NCBI GenBank assembly: GCA_025457845.1
Contig: JALOTO010000097.1
Coordinates: forward strand, 1 to 5,761
Length of the DNA: 5,761 nucleotides
Source: Thermoplasmata archaeon
Lineage (GTDB): Archaea > Thermoplasmatota > Thermoplasmata > UBA10834
Direction of reading: 5' to 3'
The position numbers were made by a program, and so were the translations under genes. Below, one piece after another: positions 1-5,761 of the stretch. The notes beneath the pieces were generated by a model, which was not told the DNA's origin, searched no databases, and saw only the letters and a program-made list of their open reading frames with translations. How positions within the stretch are numbered: position 1 is the first letter of the stretch; the number at the start of each line of letters is the position of its first letter.

Positions 1-364
1 CGACGAGGCGGCGGACTTCGATGTCGTGCTCTACGGCGCCGACTGGGCCAACCGCGGCATGATCTACGAGAACGGCGACAGCGTGACCATAGCCGACCCC
101 GTCTGCGGCGAGTGGGACGCGGCGGTGGCGCTGAAGAACAGCGCCTCGGACGCCGAGTTCGTGCTCACCGTCACGACCACGAGCTACGAGGCGTGGAGCG
201 ACCTGAAGCTCAGCACGTACTCCCTATGGCTCGAGCCGGAGGGCGGCACGTCGTTCACTGTCTCCATGAAGGGGAGCGCGCAGTGCTTCAAGGGCATGAT
301 AGTCGCCTACGACCTCGTGACCGGGTGCGAGTACGACAGGCTGATGGTGAACGGCAAGGCGTGA
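1..364 (+). CDS. hypothetical protein, C-terminal part (5' end outside window)
   Basis: The reading frame is open from base 2 to a TGA at 362-364 and gives 120 residues. The start lies upstream of the window, so the GTG at 26 is probably internal. I do not recognise the family. The visible part alternates short hydrophobic stretches with Ser/Thr/Gly-rich turns (for example FVLTVTTTSY and TSFTVSMKGS), a pattern typical of a beta-sandwich domain. It is acidic and has three cysteines (in PVCGEWD, SAQCFKG and VTGCEYD). No membrane segment or sorting signal is visible at its C-terminus. It could be the last domain of an extracellular or cell-envelope protein, but that is inference from composition only. 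The gene is convergent with the kinase gene, with 74 bases between their stop codons. The frame is supported by G/C-rich third positions and by the absence of a competing gene on this stretch. Confidence 0.62.
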   Translation, partial: DEAADFDVVLYGADWANRGMIYENGDSVTIADPVCGEWDAAVALKNSASDAEFVLTVTTTSYEAWSDLKLSTYSLWLEPEGGTSFTVSMKGSAQCFKGMIVAYDLVTGCEYDRLMVNGKA

Positions 365-394
365 GCGGAGGCCGTCGAAACCGTTTCCGTCAAA

Positions 395-416
395 CCTCTT
401 CCATTCCTTTTCTTCC
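395..416 (+). terminator. possible pyrimidine-tract terminator after the first gene
   Basis: About 30 bases after the stop codon at 364 there is an almost uninterrupted C/T tract that contains TTCC and CCTTTTCTT runs. Archaeal RNA polymerase commonly stops at T-rich tracts without a strong hairpin. A weak 4-bp inverted repeat with a 3-base loop (GAAA-CCG-TTTC, 377-387) precedes it. The tract reads as T-rich only on the plus strand, so it would serve the first gene and not the convergent kinase gene. It is mixed with cytosines, so the call is tentative. Confidence 0.33.
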
Positions 417-438
417 GACCCGTTGTCCGTCCGGTGCA

Positions 439-1674
439 CTATGGTCTTCTGTAGCCCCCCTTCGGGACCAGTATCTCGAATCTCGCGCCTTTCCCGAAGA
501 TGCCCCTCTCCCTGATCGCGATGTTGGTCAGCTCCAGGATCTCCCGCGCGATGTACAGCCCGTACCCGGTATGTTTCCCGTACCCGCGGTCGAATATGAT
601 CTCCTTCTCGTTGTCTGGGATGCCGACGCCGTCGTCCTCGTACACAATCGTCAGTCCGCCGTCCGACTCGACCTCCGAGGCGGTGATGGCCGTGACCTTC
701 TCGCCGTGCCTCAACGAGTTCTCGGCAAGGTTGTAGAGTATCCTCTCGAGCATCATGTCGGAATAGAGCTCGAAGTCCGACAGCTCGTTCCTCACCTTGA
801 CGTGCCCCAGGTCCAACGATGCCATCGCCCTGTCGAATACGCCCCTCGCGTTCTGCCATTCCGGGCTGGTGGTCCCTATAGCCTGGTAGGTCTTCATGAA
901 CTCCAGCTGGCCCAGGATGGCCTTGCAGGACGTGATGATCCTGTCCAGGTACTTGGCCAGGTCCCCCTCCGGCTGCATGGCCTTTGCCGTCTCGGCGTAA
1001 CCGAGCGCCACGGTCAGCTGGTTCAGGGCGTCGTGTCTTGTCAATGTGCTCATCAGATGCAGTTTCCTGTGCGCCTGCCAGAGTGCCTTCTCCGCCCTTT
1101 GGCGCTCCCGCTCGCTCCTATCCCTGGTCAGCCTGGCATGCAGCACCGGGGCGACGAAGCTCGCCATCGCCTTGACCTGTTCGAGGTCCTGTTCCGCGTA
1201 GTCATAACCCCTGTTGGCGACCGCGAACAGCCCGACGACCTCGCCGACGTGGATCAGGGGGACGCAGATCGACCGTTCGATATGGATGTGTCCCTGGGGT
1301 GGGTGATGCCCTGCGTTCGACATGACCGGCCTCTTCTCGATGAGCGCCCGCCCCCAAGTCCCTCCCCATGCCTCCCTGGGGAAGATGTAGGTCTTCCCCG
1401 GGATCTGGCACTCCTTCCAGATGTCCTTGGTCATCGAGGGGGCTACCATGGCCCCGTTCTCGTCGATGTACGCGAAGAAGCCATGCCTGCTCTTCGTGGT
1501 CTTGAGAAGGATCTTCAGGACCTCGTTGTACATCTCGTCGTCGGGGACGTTCAGGAAGATCGGGACGATCTCGTTCATGGCCTGGAGAAGGACGTCCGTT
1601 CCCGCTGCCTTCAGCTCCGTGTCATGCAGTTTGGATTCGCATTCCTCTTCAGAAGCGGGATGCCGAGGCGCCAA
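439..1674 (-). CDS. soluble GAF-domain sensor histidine kinase
   Basis: This 411-residue protein senses an unknown signal and should autophosphorylate on histidine. Residues about 30-180 form a GAF domain with the family-typical stretches SRHGFFAYIDENG, YIFPREAWGG and CVPLIHVGEVVGLFAVAN. A charged, probably coiled linker follows (183-205). The H-box LTRHDALNQL puts the phosphoacceptor at His214. The ATP-binding domain has an N-box (N315, N319), a G1 box (DDGVGIP, 347-353), an F-box (IIFDRGYG, 359-366) and a G2 box (GYGLYIA, 370-376). All catalytic boxes look intact. There is no membrane segment, signal peptide, PAS domain or receiver domain, so it is probably a cytoplasmic orphan kinase. The TTG at 1674 was chosen because a TATA-like box lies about 30 bases upstream and no in-frame ATG or GTG precedes it. 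The next good start is the ATG at 1578 (Met33), which would still keep most of the GAF domain. No response regulator is present in the window. Confidence 0.9.
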   Translation of the reverse strand: MAPRHPASEEECESKLHDTELKAAGTDVLLQAMNEIVPIFLNVPDDEMYNEVLKILLKTTKSRHGFFAYIDENGAMVAPSMTKDIWKECQIPGKTYIFPREAWGGTWGRALIEKRPVMSNAGHHPPQGHIHIERSICVPLIHVGEVVGLFAVANRGYDYAEQDLEQVKAMASFVAPVLHARLTRDRSERERQRAEKALWQAHRKLHLMSTLTRHDALNQLTVALGYAETAKAMQPEGDLAKYLDRIITSCKAILGQLEFMKTYQAIGTTSPEWQNARGVFDRAMASLDLGHVKVRNELSDFELYSDMMLERILYNLAENSLRHGEKVTAITASEVESDGGLTIVYEDDGVGIPDNEKEIIFDRGYGKHTGYGLYIAREILELTNIAIRERGIFGKGARFEILVPKGGYRRP

Positions 1675-1698
1675 GGCAATGACATAACGGCATTGAAT

Positions 1699-1713
1699 GG
1701 TTAAATAGCCGAC
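1699..1713 (-). promoter_or_regulatory. TATA-like promoter of the kinase gene
   Basis: On the minus strand the sequence GGCTATTTAACC (1710-1699) is an A/T-rich island in G+C-rich DNA, preceded by a purine-rich stretch that could act as a BRE. Its centre near 1704 predicts a transcription start near 1678. That leaves only about four bases before the TTG at 1674, so the mRNA would be nearly leaderless. No Shine-Dalgarno sequence lies before the TTG. The same GCTATTT core occurs at almost the same distance from the iorA start. Confidence 0.5.
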
Positions 1714-1778
1714 TCCGCAGACCCGTACACAATTCGAAGCCGACGATGGCGGGATCTTGATTCACTTGGCCGTGAGTC

Positions 1779-2366
1779 TCAGCGCGTGACCGCTCCTGCC
1801 TCGAACCCCTTCGAGAACGCGACAAGGTTCTCCCTTGTCCGCCTGGAGATGCTCGTCTCGATGGCCTTCTCGAAGTACTGTCTTGAGACCCCTGTGACCC
1901 CGCAGCCCGCGAGCGCGCCGACCATCACGATGTTGGACGACATCGGGACCCCGGCCTCCTCAGCGATCCCCCTCGCGTCGACGGCCACGAACCTCTTTGA
2001 CGCACCGGCGAACCGGGAGCGGACCTCATCCTCGGTCGGGTACCTGAGCTTCTGCGTCGAGACGCTCAAGGGTACCATCCGCTCCTTCGACGCGAGCACG
2101 ACGGTGCTAGGGGAGGCCTTCGGGAGCGCCCTTAGGGTCTCGAGCAGCTCCAGCGACAGGATGAAGTCGGCCTTGCCATCCGGGATGAGGGGGCTGGACA
2201 CATCGCCTATCCTCGCGGTGCAGATGACGGAGCCTCCCCGCTGAGCCATGCCGTGCGTCTCGCTGAGCAGGACATTCTGTCCAGCAAGGATCGCCGCCTC
2301 TCCGATGACCTTCGATGCCGTGATGATGCCCTGGCCGCCGACGCCTACGAGGTAGATGTCGACCAT
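1779..2366 (-). CDS. iorB: indolepyruvate:ferredoxin oxidoreductase, beta subunit
   Basis: This 195-residue subunit partners IorA in the oxidative decarboxylation of indolepyruvate and other aryl pyruvates to the acyl-CoA, with electrons passed to ferredoxin. It belongs to the gamma-domain family of 2-oxoacid:ferredoxin oxidoreductases. The family signatures are the N-terminal GVGGQG (8-13) and ETHGMAQRGGSV (36-47), followed by DFILSLELLETLRAL and SNIVMVGAL. The length is normal for archaeal IorB. The ATG at 2366-2364 was chosen because the protein then begins MVDIYLVGVGGQG, and because a strong Shine-Dalgarno site lies 6 bases before it. The A of this ATG is also the last base of the iorA stop codon (TGATG), so translation is probably coupled. 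The same frame stays open upstream to 2687, but that extension is Arg/Gly-rich and lies over iorA, so it is not coding. The 104 bases after its stop carry the kinase promoter and show no clear terminator. Confidence 0.96.
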   Translation of the reverse strand: MVDIYLVGVGGQGIITASKVIGEAAILAGQNVLLSETHGMAQRGGSVICTARIGDVSSPLIPDGKADFILSLELLETLRALPKASPSTVVLASKERMVPLSVSTQKLRYPTEDEVRSRFAGASKRFVAVDARGIAEEAGVPMSSNIVMVGALAGCGVTGVSRQYFEKAIETSISRRTRENLVAFSKGFEAGAVTR

Positions 2367-4210
2367 CACGGGACCTCCTTTATGGCCTTGTAGGGGCAGA
2401 CCTGTTCGCAGACCCCGCAGCCGGCGCAGAGCGCCTGGTCTATGGTCTGGACCTTGTCCTGGCTGGAGATCGCCGGGCACTGGAACCTGTCGACGCAGGT
2501 CCTGCACTTCTTGCAGGCGTCCTGGTCGATGTGCTGCTTCTTCGCGATCGCCCCCTTCTCGTCCCTGCGCGCTATGAGTGCGCATTCGCGCCTCGCGACG
2601 ATGACCGAGACGCCTGGCTGGGCGAGCGCCTCCTTGACGGCATCCGTGGTGACCTTGAGCTCGTAGGGGTCCACGACCTTGAGCCACTTCACGCCGCAGC
2701 CTCTCACCAAATCCTCGATGGATACCGCGGTGACCTCAGCCCTGCTCGGGTCCCTGGCGGTGCCGGGGTGCGGTTGATGCCCCGTCATGGCGGTCGTGCG
2801 GTTGTCGAGTATCATGAGGAGGAACCTGTGCCCGTGGTGCACGGCGTTGATGAGCCCCGGGACTCCTGCGTGGAAGAAGGTCGAGTCACCTATGAATGCG
2901 ATGACGGGGAGGTCGTTAACCTTCGCGAGCCCGCCTGCGCTCCCGACGCTGGAGCCCATGCAGACCAGGAAGTCGGCCGCGTTGTACGGAGGGGCGACCC
3001 CGAGGGTGTAGCAGCCAATGTCGGATGCGAAGATCGCCTTCTTGTTCGTTGCCTTGTTGACCGCGAAGTAGGTCGCGCTGTGCGGGCAGCCCGCGCAGAG
3101 CACCGGAGGCCTGACGGGTAGGTCGCCTATGTCGGGCCCCTTGGTTTGGCCTGGTGCATCCATCCCGAATGCCTGGGCAAGCCCCTTGGCGACCAGTGCC
3201 TGGTCGTACTCGTGGTGGAACGGGAACACGCCGTCGGCCTTGCCGACGACCTTGGCCTGTATTCCCAGCCGTTGCGCGAGCGCGCGCGCCTGCATCTCCA
3301 GTATGGGTTCGAGCTCCTCGACGATGGCAACGGTCGCGTGGACGCTAAGGAAGTCCGCGAGCATCTTGGAGGGCACCGGGTGCGAGAAGCCGAGCTTGAG
3401 TATGTCGGCCTCGAGGCCCAGCTCCTTCGCGGCATCGAAGGCGTAGCTCGCCCCTGCGGACGACGTGATGATGCCTATCGCACCGCCGCCGCCGACCTTG
3501 ATGACCCTGTTGAACTCCGATTCCTCGGACCTCTGCTCCGCCAGCTTCATCCTGTCAAGGAGCCAGATGTGGCGCATCCTGGCCACCGCGGGGACCGTGA
3601 CGAACCTCTTCGGGTCCTTCACGAACTCCTTCTTCTCAGGGCCCTTGACGACCTCTCCCACTATGACGGGCCCGCGCACGTGGGATATCCTCGTCGTGGT
3701 CCTGAGGATCACCGGGAGCTCAAGCGCCTCCGAGAGCTCGAAGGCCCTCTTGGTCATGTCGTAGCATTCCTGCGGGTCGGACGGTTCGAGTAGAGGGAGG
3801 TTGCCCAGGAGGGCGTAGTACCTGTTGTCCTGCTCGTTCTGGCTCGAGTGGCAGGATGGGTCGTCCGCGGTAACCAGGACGAAGCCCCCTCGCGTGCCCG
3901 TGTACGCGAAGGTGAGCAGCGCATCCGCCGCGACGTTGACCCCCACGTGCTTCATGCTCACGATGGCCCTGACGCCCGATGCCGCCGCGCCCATGGCGAC
4001 CTCGGCGGCCACCATCTCGTTCACGGAGTACTCGAAGTAGAATCCCGCGTCCTTGGCCACGCGCGCGAGGTTGTCGCCTATCTCCGACGCTGGGGTACCC
4101 GGATAGGTGGTCGCCACCGACACCCCGGACTCGAGGCACGCCCTCACGATGGCCTCGTTGCCGAGCAGCAGCACCTTCGAGCCGGCCTGAGCGCTGAGTA
4201 TCCTCTCCAT
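2366..4210 (-). CDS. iorA: indolepyruvate:ferredoxin oxidoreductase, alpha subunit
   Basis: This is the catalytic subunit, 614 residues from the ATG at 4210, and it binds thiamine pyrophosphate and two [4Fe-4S] clusters. In order it shows the N-terminal pyruvate-oxidoreductase domain (LLLGNEA 14-20, TYPGTPASEI 35-44), a middle domain to about residue 345, and the TPP-binding domain. That domain carries CAGCPHS (372-378), SDIGCYTLG (396-404) and GDSTFFHAG (441-449), then LDN (468-470) and TAMTGHQPHPG. A C-terminal ferredoxin-like domain follows. Cluster ligands are C566, C569, C572 and C578 (CX2CX2CX5CP), and C595, C598, C601 and C605 (CX2CX2CX3CP). Length and layout are typical of archaeal IorA. 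An in-frame ATG at 4231 would add MTQSTGA. I prefer 4210 because the only TATA-like box is too close to 4231 but well placed for 4210. The stop overlaps the iorB start by one base. Confidence 0.95.
   Translation of the reverse strand: MERILSAQAGSKVLLLGNEAIVRACLESGVSVATTYPGTPASEIGDNLARVAKDAGFYFEYSVNEMVAAEVAMGAAASGVRAIVSMKHVGVNVAADALLTFAYTGTRGGFVLVTADDPSCHSSQNEQDNRYYALLGNLPLLEPSDPQECYDMTKRAFELSEALELPVILRTTTRISHVRGPVIVGEVVKGPEKKEFVKDPKRFVTVPAVARMRHIWLLDRMKLAEQRSEESEFNRVIKVGGGGAIGIITSSAGASYAFDAAKELGLEADILKLGFSHPVPSKMLADFLSVHATVAIVEELEPILEMQARALAQRLGIQAKVVGKADGVFPFHHEYDQALVAKGLAQAFGMDAPGQTKGPDIGDLPVRPPVLCAGCPHSATYFAVNKATNKKAIFASDIGCYTLGVAPPYNAADFLVCMGSSVGSAGGLAKVNDLPVIAFIGDSTFFHAGVPGLINAVHHGHRFLLMILDNRTTAMTGHQPHPGTARDPSRAEVTAVSIEDLVRGCGVKWLKVVDPYELKVTTDAVKEALAQPGVSVIVARRECALIARRDEKGAIAKKQHIDQDACKKCRTCVDRFQCPAISSQDKVQTIDQALCAGCGVCEQVCPYKAIKEVP
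2373..2380 (-). promoter_or_regulatory. strong Shine-Dalgarno site for iorB
   Basis: AAGGAGGT on the minus strand ends 6 bases before the iorB ATG and lies inside the last codons of iorA. It closely matches the complement of the archaeal 16S rRNA tail. It fixes the iorB start and rules out the longer open frame upstream. Confidence 0.85.
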
Positions 4211-4235
4211 GGCACCCGTGGATTGGGTCATGTAT

Positions 4236-4250
4236 GGAAATAGCTTTTCG
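4236..4250 (-). promoter_or_regulatory. TATA-like promoter of the iorAB operon
   Basis: On the minus strand CGAAAAGCTATTTCC (4250-4236) looks like a purine-rich BRE followed by a TATA-like core. A start site about 26 bases downstream of its centre falls near 4213-4216, just before the ATG at 4210. The box shares GCTATTT with the kinase promoter. In both cases the core lies 28-29 bases from the first base of the proposed start codon. No Shine-Dalgarno site of normal strength precedes either candidate ATG. Confidence 0.5.
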
Positions 4251-4285
4251 ACCTATCGGGAAATGGATTGCGCATTCGGCCATCT

Positions 4286-4318
4286 ACCGCCTGGGGAGTA
4301 CCAACCACGGGGGGCGGT
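4286..4318. repeat. inverted repeat in the divergent regulatory region
   Basis: ACCGCC at 4286-4291 and GGCGGT at 4313-4318 are perfect 6-base inverted arms with a 21-base spacer. They lie between the iorA promoter and the promoter of the divergent hydro-lyase operon. The arms are G/C-only apart from one base in G+C-rich DNA, so chance is a real possibility. A regulator binding site that serves one or both operons is a guess from position. Confidence 0.25.
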
Positions 4319-4330
4319 CAGGCGCGCGCT

Positions 4331-4343
4331 ACCTTGAAATAAG
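4331..4343 (+). promoter_or_regulatory. TATA-like promoter of the LeuC/HacA-type operon
   Basis: TTGAAATAA at 4334-4342 is the only A/T-rich stretch in the 60 bases before the GTG at 4364. Its centre near 4338 predicts a transcription start at about 4364, which is the first base of the start codon, so the mRNA may be leaderless. A G-run at 4345-4352 could act as a poor Shine-Dalgarno site if a longer transcript exists. Confidence 0.5.
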
Positions 4344-4363
4344 CCCGGGGGGTTGTCTGGGGC

Positions 4364-5635
4364 GTGTCTGGAAGGACCGTTGCAGAGAAGATACTGTCAC
4401 GAGCGGCCGGGCTGCCGGACGCGAAGGCCGGGGAGGTCGTGGAGGCCAAGCCTGACCTCGTCATGTCACATGAGAACACCTTCCTCGTGAACAAGGCGTT
4501 CGCAGAGATGGGGGGCAAGAGGCCATGGGCACCGGAGCGCATGGTCATAGTCCTGGACCACAGGGGACCGGCGAACACCGTCGACACCGCGGTGGTGCAC
4601 TCGAAGATACGCCAGCTGGCCAAGGACTACGGGGTCGAGAGGCTCTACGACGTCGGAGAGGGCGTCTGCCACCAGCTCCTGGTCGAGAAGAAGCTCGCGA
4701 AGCCGGGGCAGCTGGTGCTGGGGAGCGACTCGCACACGACGACCGCAGGCGCAGTAGGTGCGTTCGGCGCGGGCATAGGTGCGACCGAGATGGCCGGGAT
4801 ATGGGCCACGGGATCTCTCTGGATGAGGATACCTGAGACGATCCACATCAGGATCGAAGGACACCTCAGCCCGGGGTGCTTCGTCAAGGACATAGCGCTT
4901 CATCTTGCCGCGGAGTTCGGGCCGTCAGGGGCCGACTACTCGTGCGTGGAGTTCACGGGCATGCACATGCTCGACACGTCCCTTGCGGGACGGATGGTCC
5001 TCTGCAACATGGCGGCAGAGATGGGCGCCAAGGCGGCCATCGTACCAGCCGACTCCATCGCTCTTGTCTACTACGCAGGCTGCATCCCTCCGGAGTGCGG
5101 GCCTGTCCGGTCGGATGCGGACGCGAAGTTCTCGAGGAGGATGGAGCTGGATGTGGGCAACATCCCGCCGCTGGTCTCCGGGCCACACAAGATAGAGAAC
5201 GTGGCGAGCGTGGAGAAGCTGCGCGGGACGAGAATCGACCAGGCCTTCATTGGGACGTGCACCAACGGCCGTCTCGAGGACCTCGTCGCCGTCTCGTGGG
5301 TGGTGAAGGGGAAGAAGGTGGCCCCGTGGTGCAGGCTGCTGGTCGCGCCTGCATCGCGAGAGGTGATGGAGGACGCAATGAACATGGGAGTGATCCAGAC
5401 CATCCTCTCCGCCGGAGGCACCATACTCCCGCCTGGATGCGGCCCGTGCCTCGGGGCCCATGGAGGCGTCCTGGCGCCAGGCGAGGTATGCATCTCATCG
5501 AGCAACAGGAACTTCAAGGGCAGGATGGGCTCCGACGAGGCGGAGGTCTACATAGCCAGCCCTGCGACCGTCGCCGCGAGCGCCGTCGCGGGCGAGATCT
5601 CGGACCCACGGGAGGTGCTGACCTTTGAGCTCTGA
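4364..5635 (+). CDS. LeuC/HacA-type hydro-lyase, large subunit (3-isopropylmalate dehydratase / homoaconitase family)
   Basis: This 423-residue large subunit of a two-subunit aconitase-superfamily enzyme moves a hydroxyl group between C2 and C3 of a dicarboxylic or tricarboxylic acid through a dehydrated intermediate. The [4Fe-4S] ligands are C299 (in IGTCTNGR, 296-303), C359 and C362 (in GCGPCLG, 358-364). Other family motifs are LDHRGPANT (64-72), GSDSHTTT (120-127), [16 protein letters not shown] (209-224) and [12 protein letters not shown] (378-389). The length is normal for the archaeal/short LeuC class (about 420). The usual HDxTxPLAxKA segment is replaced by [12 protein letters not shown] (35-46), which marks a distinct subgroup. 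The substrate could be isopropylmalate, homocitrate-type tricarboxylates for coenzyme B, or another 2-hydroxy acid, so no gene symbol is given. The GTG at 4364 fits the promoter spacing and begins the usual [10 protein letters not shown] helix. The small-subunit gene follows with an 11-base overlap. Confidence 0.93.
   Translation: MSGRTVAEKILSRAAGLPDAKAGEVVEAKPDLVMSHENTFLVNKAFAEMGGKRPWAPERMVIVLDHRGPANTVDTAVVHSKIRQLAKDYGVERLYDVGEGVCHQLLVEKKLAKPGQLVLGSDSHTTTAGAVGAFGAGIGATEMAGIWATGSLWMRIPETIHIRIEGHLSPGCFVKDIALHLAAEFGPSGADYSCVEFTGMHMLDTSLAGRMVLCNMAAEMGAKAAIVPADSIALVYYAGCIPPECGPVRSDADAKFSRRMELDVGNIPPLVSGPHKIENVASVEKLRGTRIDQAFIGTCTNGRLEDLVAVSWVVKGKKVAPWCRLLVAPASREVMEDAMNMGVIQTILSAGGTILPPGCGPCLGAHGGVLAPGEVCISSSNRNFKGRMGSDEAEVYIASPATVAASAVAGEISDPREVLTFEL
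5611..5617 (+). promoter_or_regulatory. Shine-Dalgarno site for the small-subunit gene
   Basis: GGAGGTG at 5611-5617 is a full-strength Shine-Dalgarno match inside the last codons of the large-subunit gene. It ends 7 bases before the TTG at 5625. It decides the start of the next gene, because that frame has an in-frame TGA at 5619-5621 and no ATG or GTG near the beginning. Confidence 0.85.
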
Positions 5636-5761
5636 GGGACGGGTCTGGCTCTTCGGGGACGACGTCAACACGGACCTCATAATCCCTGGCAGGTACCTCG
5701 ACAGGTATGACCCGAAGCACCTCGCGGCCCACGCCATGGAGGGCGTGAGCAAGGAGTTCGC
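5625..5761 (+). CDS. LeuD/HacB-type hydro-lyase, small subunit (N-terminal part, 3' end outside window)
   Basis: The first 45 residues, beginning [20 protein letters not shown], match the start of the small (swivel-domain) subunit of 3-isopropylmalate dehydratase and homoaconitase. [16 protein letters not shown] is the family signature. The start is TTG at 5625, fixed by the upstream stop at 5619-5621 and the Shine-Dalgarno site at 5611-5617. It overlaps the end of the large-subunit gene by 11 bases in another frame, so the two are co-transcribed and probably translationally coupled. The substrate loop reads [17 protein letters not shown] (24-40). From memory, Methanocaldococcus isopropylmalate isomerase has YLVY there and homoaconitase has YLRT, and this sequence matches neither. 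The following DP..LA.H.M.G pattern is nearer the homoaconitase form. The active-site part of the protein lies beyond the window. Confidence 0.88.
   Translation, partial: MSSEGRVWLFGDDVNTDLIIPGRYLDRYDPKHLAAHAMEGVSKEF

Noticed and set aside
224..859. Minus-strand open frame of 211 codons across the 3' end of the kinase gene and the first gene
   Set aside because: The translation is Arg/Gly/His-rich, it covers two better supported genes, and it lacks any promoter or ribosome site.
112..1704. Very long plus-strand open frame (530 codons) opposite the kinase gene
   Set aside because: The translation is Arg/Gly/Asp/Val/Leu-rich with no recognisable domain. It runs antisense over a gene with full kinase motifs and overlaps the first gene in another frame. 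Long antisense frames are expected in G+C-rich coding DNA.
1675..1778. Possible small RNA or terminator between iorB and the kinase gene
   Set aside because: No stable hairpin, T-run or tRNA-like structure was seen. Apart from the kinase promoter, the stretch shows nothing I can support.
2367..2687. N-terminal extension of iorB by 107 codons
   Set aside because: The added residues are Arg/Gly/Gln-rich and lie over the iorA ferredoxin domain in another frame. A strong Shine-Dalgarno site and the family start both point to the ATG at 2366.
2531..3121. Plus-strand open frame of 196 codons within iorA
   Set aside because: It is an antisense shadow with no motif and no promoter or ribosome site. 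The opposite strand encodes conserved TPP-binding and iron-sulfur motifs.
3146..3793. Plus-strand open frame of 215 codons within iorA
   Set aside because: Its low-complexity Arg/Leu/Asp composition matches an antisense shadow, and the iorA frame is continuous across it.
3720..4283. Minus-strand open frame of 187 codons in an alternative frame over the 5' part of iorA
   Set aside because: The sequence is Arg/Gly/His-rich and out of frame with the clearly conserved IorA N-terminal domain.
4876..5628. Plus-strand open frame of 250 codons in an alternative frame of the large-subunit gene
   Set aside because: It is Arg/Gly-rich with no motif, and it overlaps the exact region that encodes the cluster cysteines in the real frame.
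1..5761. Mobile element, CRISPR array, toxin-antitoxin or defence system
   Set aside because: No transposase, integrase, nuclease, direct-repeat array or terminal inverted repeats were found. The window is occupied by housekeeping metabolism and one kinase.

Overview
The window looks like a G+C-rich piece of an anaerobic euryarchaeal chromosome, most likely from a methanogen or a relative in the Thermoplasmatota/Methanomassiliicoccales. This placement is inference. It rests on a two-subunit archaeal-type indolepyruvate:ferredoxin oxidoreductase, a soluble GAF histidine kinase with the RHDxxNQL H-box familiar from methanogens, a two-subunit LeuC/HacA-type hydro-lyase, TTG and GTG starts, and TATA-like boxes about 25-30 bases before the first start codon of each transcription unit. 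No rRNA, tRNA, CRISPR array, transposon or phage gene was seen.

Layout. Bases 1-364 (+) are the 3' end of an unrecognised, beta-rich protein. A pyrimidine tract at about 395-416 may end its transcript. Bases 439-1674 (-) encode a soluble GAF-histidine kinase convergent with it. Bases 1779-2366 and 2366-4210 (-) are iorB and iorA, a tight two-gene operon with a one-base stop/start overlap. A region of about 150 bases (4211-4363) separates iorA from a divergent operon. That operon starts with an aconitase-superfamily large subunit of the LeuC/HacA type (4364-5635, +) and continues into the matching small subunit (from 5625, +), which runs off the window.

How the genes work together. IorA and IorB form one enzyme that oxidatively decarboxylates aryl pyruvates to aryl-acetyl-CoA with reduction of ferredoxin, or runs in reverse for aromatic amino acid synthesis. 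The LeuC/HacA and LeuD/HacB-like proteins form one hydro-lyase that isomerises a 2-hydroxy acid to a 3-hydroxy acid, in leucine, coenzyme B (2-oxosuberate) or a related chain-elongation pathway. The substrate cannot be fixed from this window. The kinase has no adjacent response regulator, and nothing ties its signal to the metabolic genes.

The clearest structural pattern is in gene expression. The three transcription-unit heads have a TATA-like element close to the start and no convincing Shine-Dalgarno site, which suggests leaderless or near-leaderless mRNAs. The two internal genes have strong Shine-Dalgarno sites 6-7 bases before their starts. Nothing in the window looks like a wholly new system. 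The best open question is the substrate of the aconitase-family enzyme.
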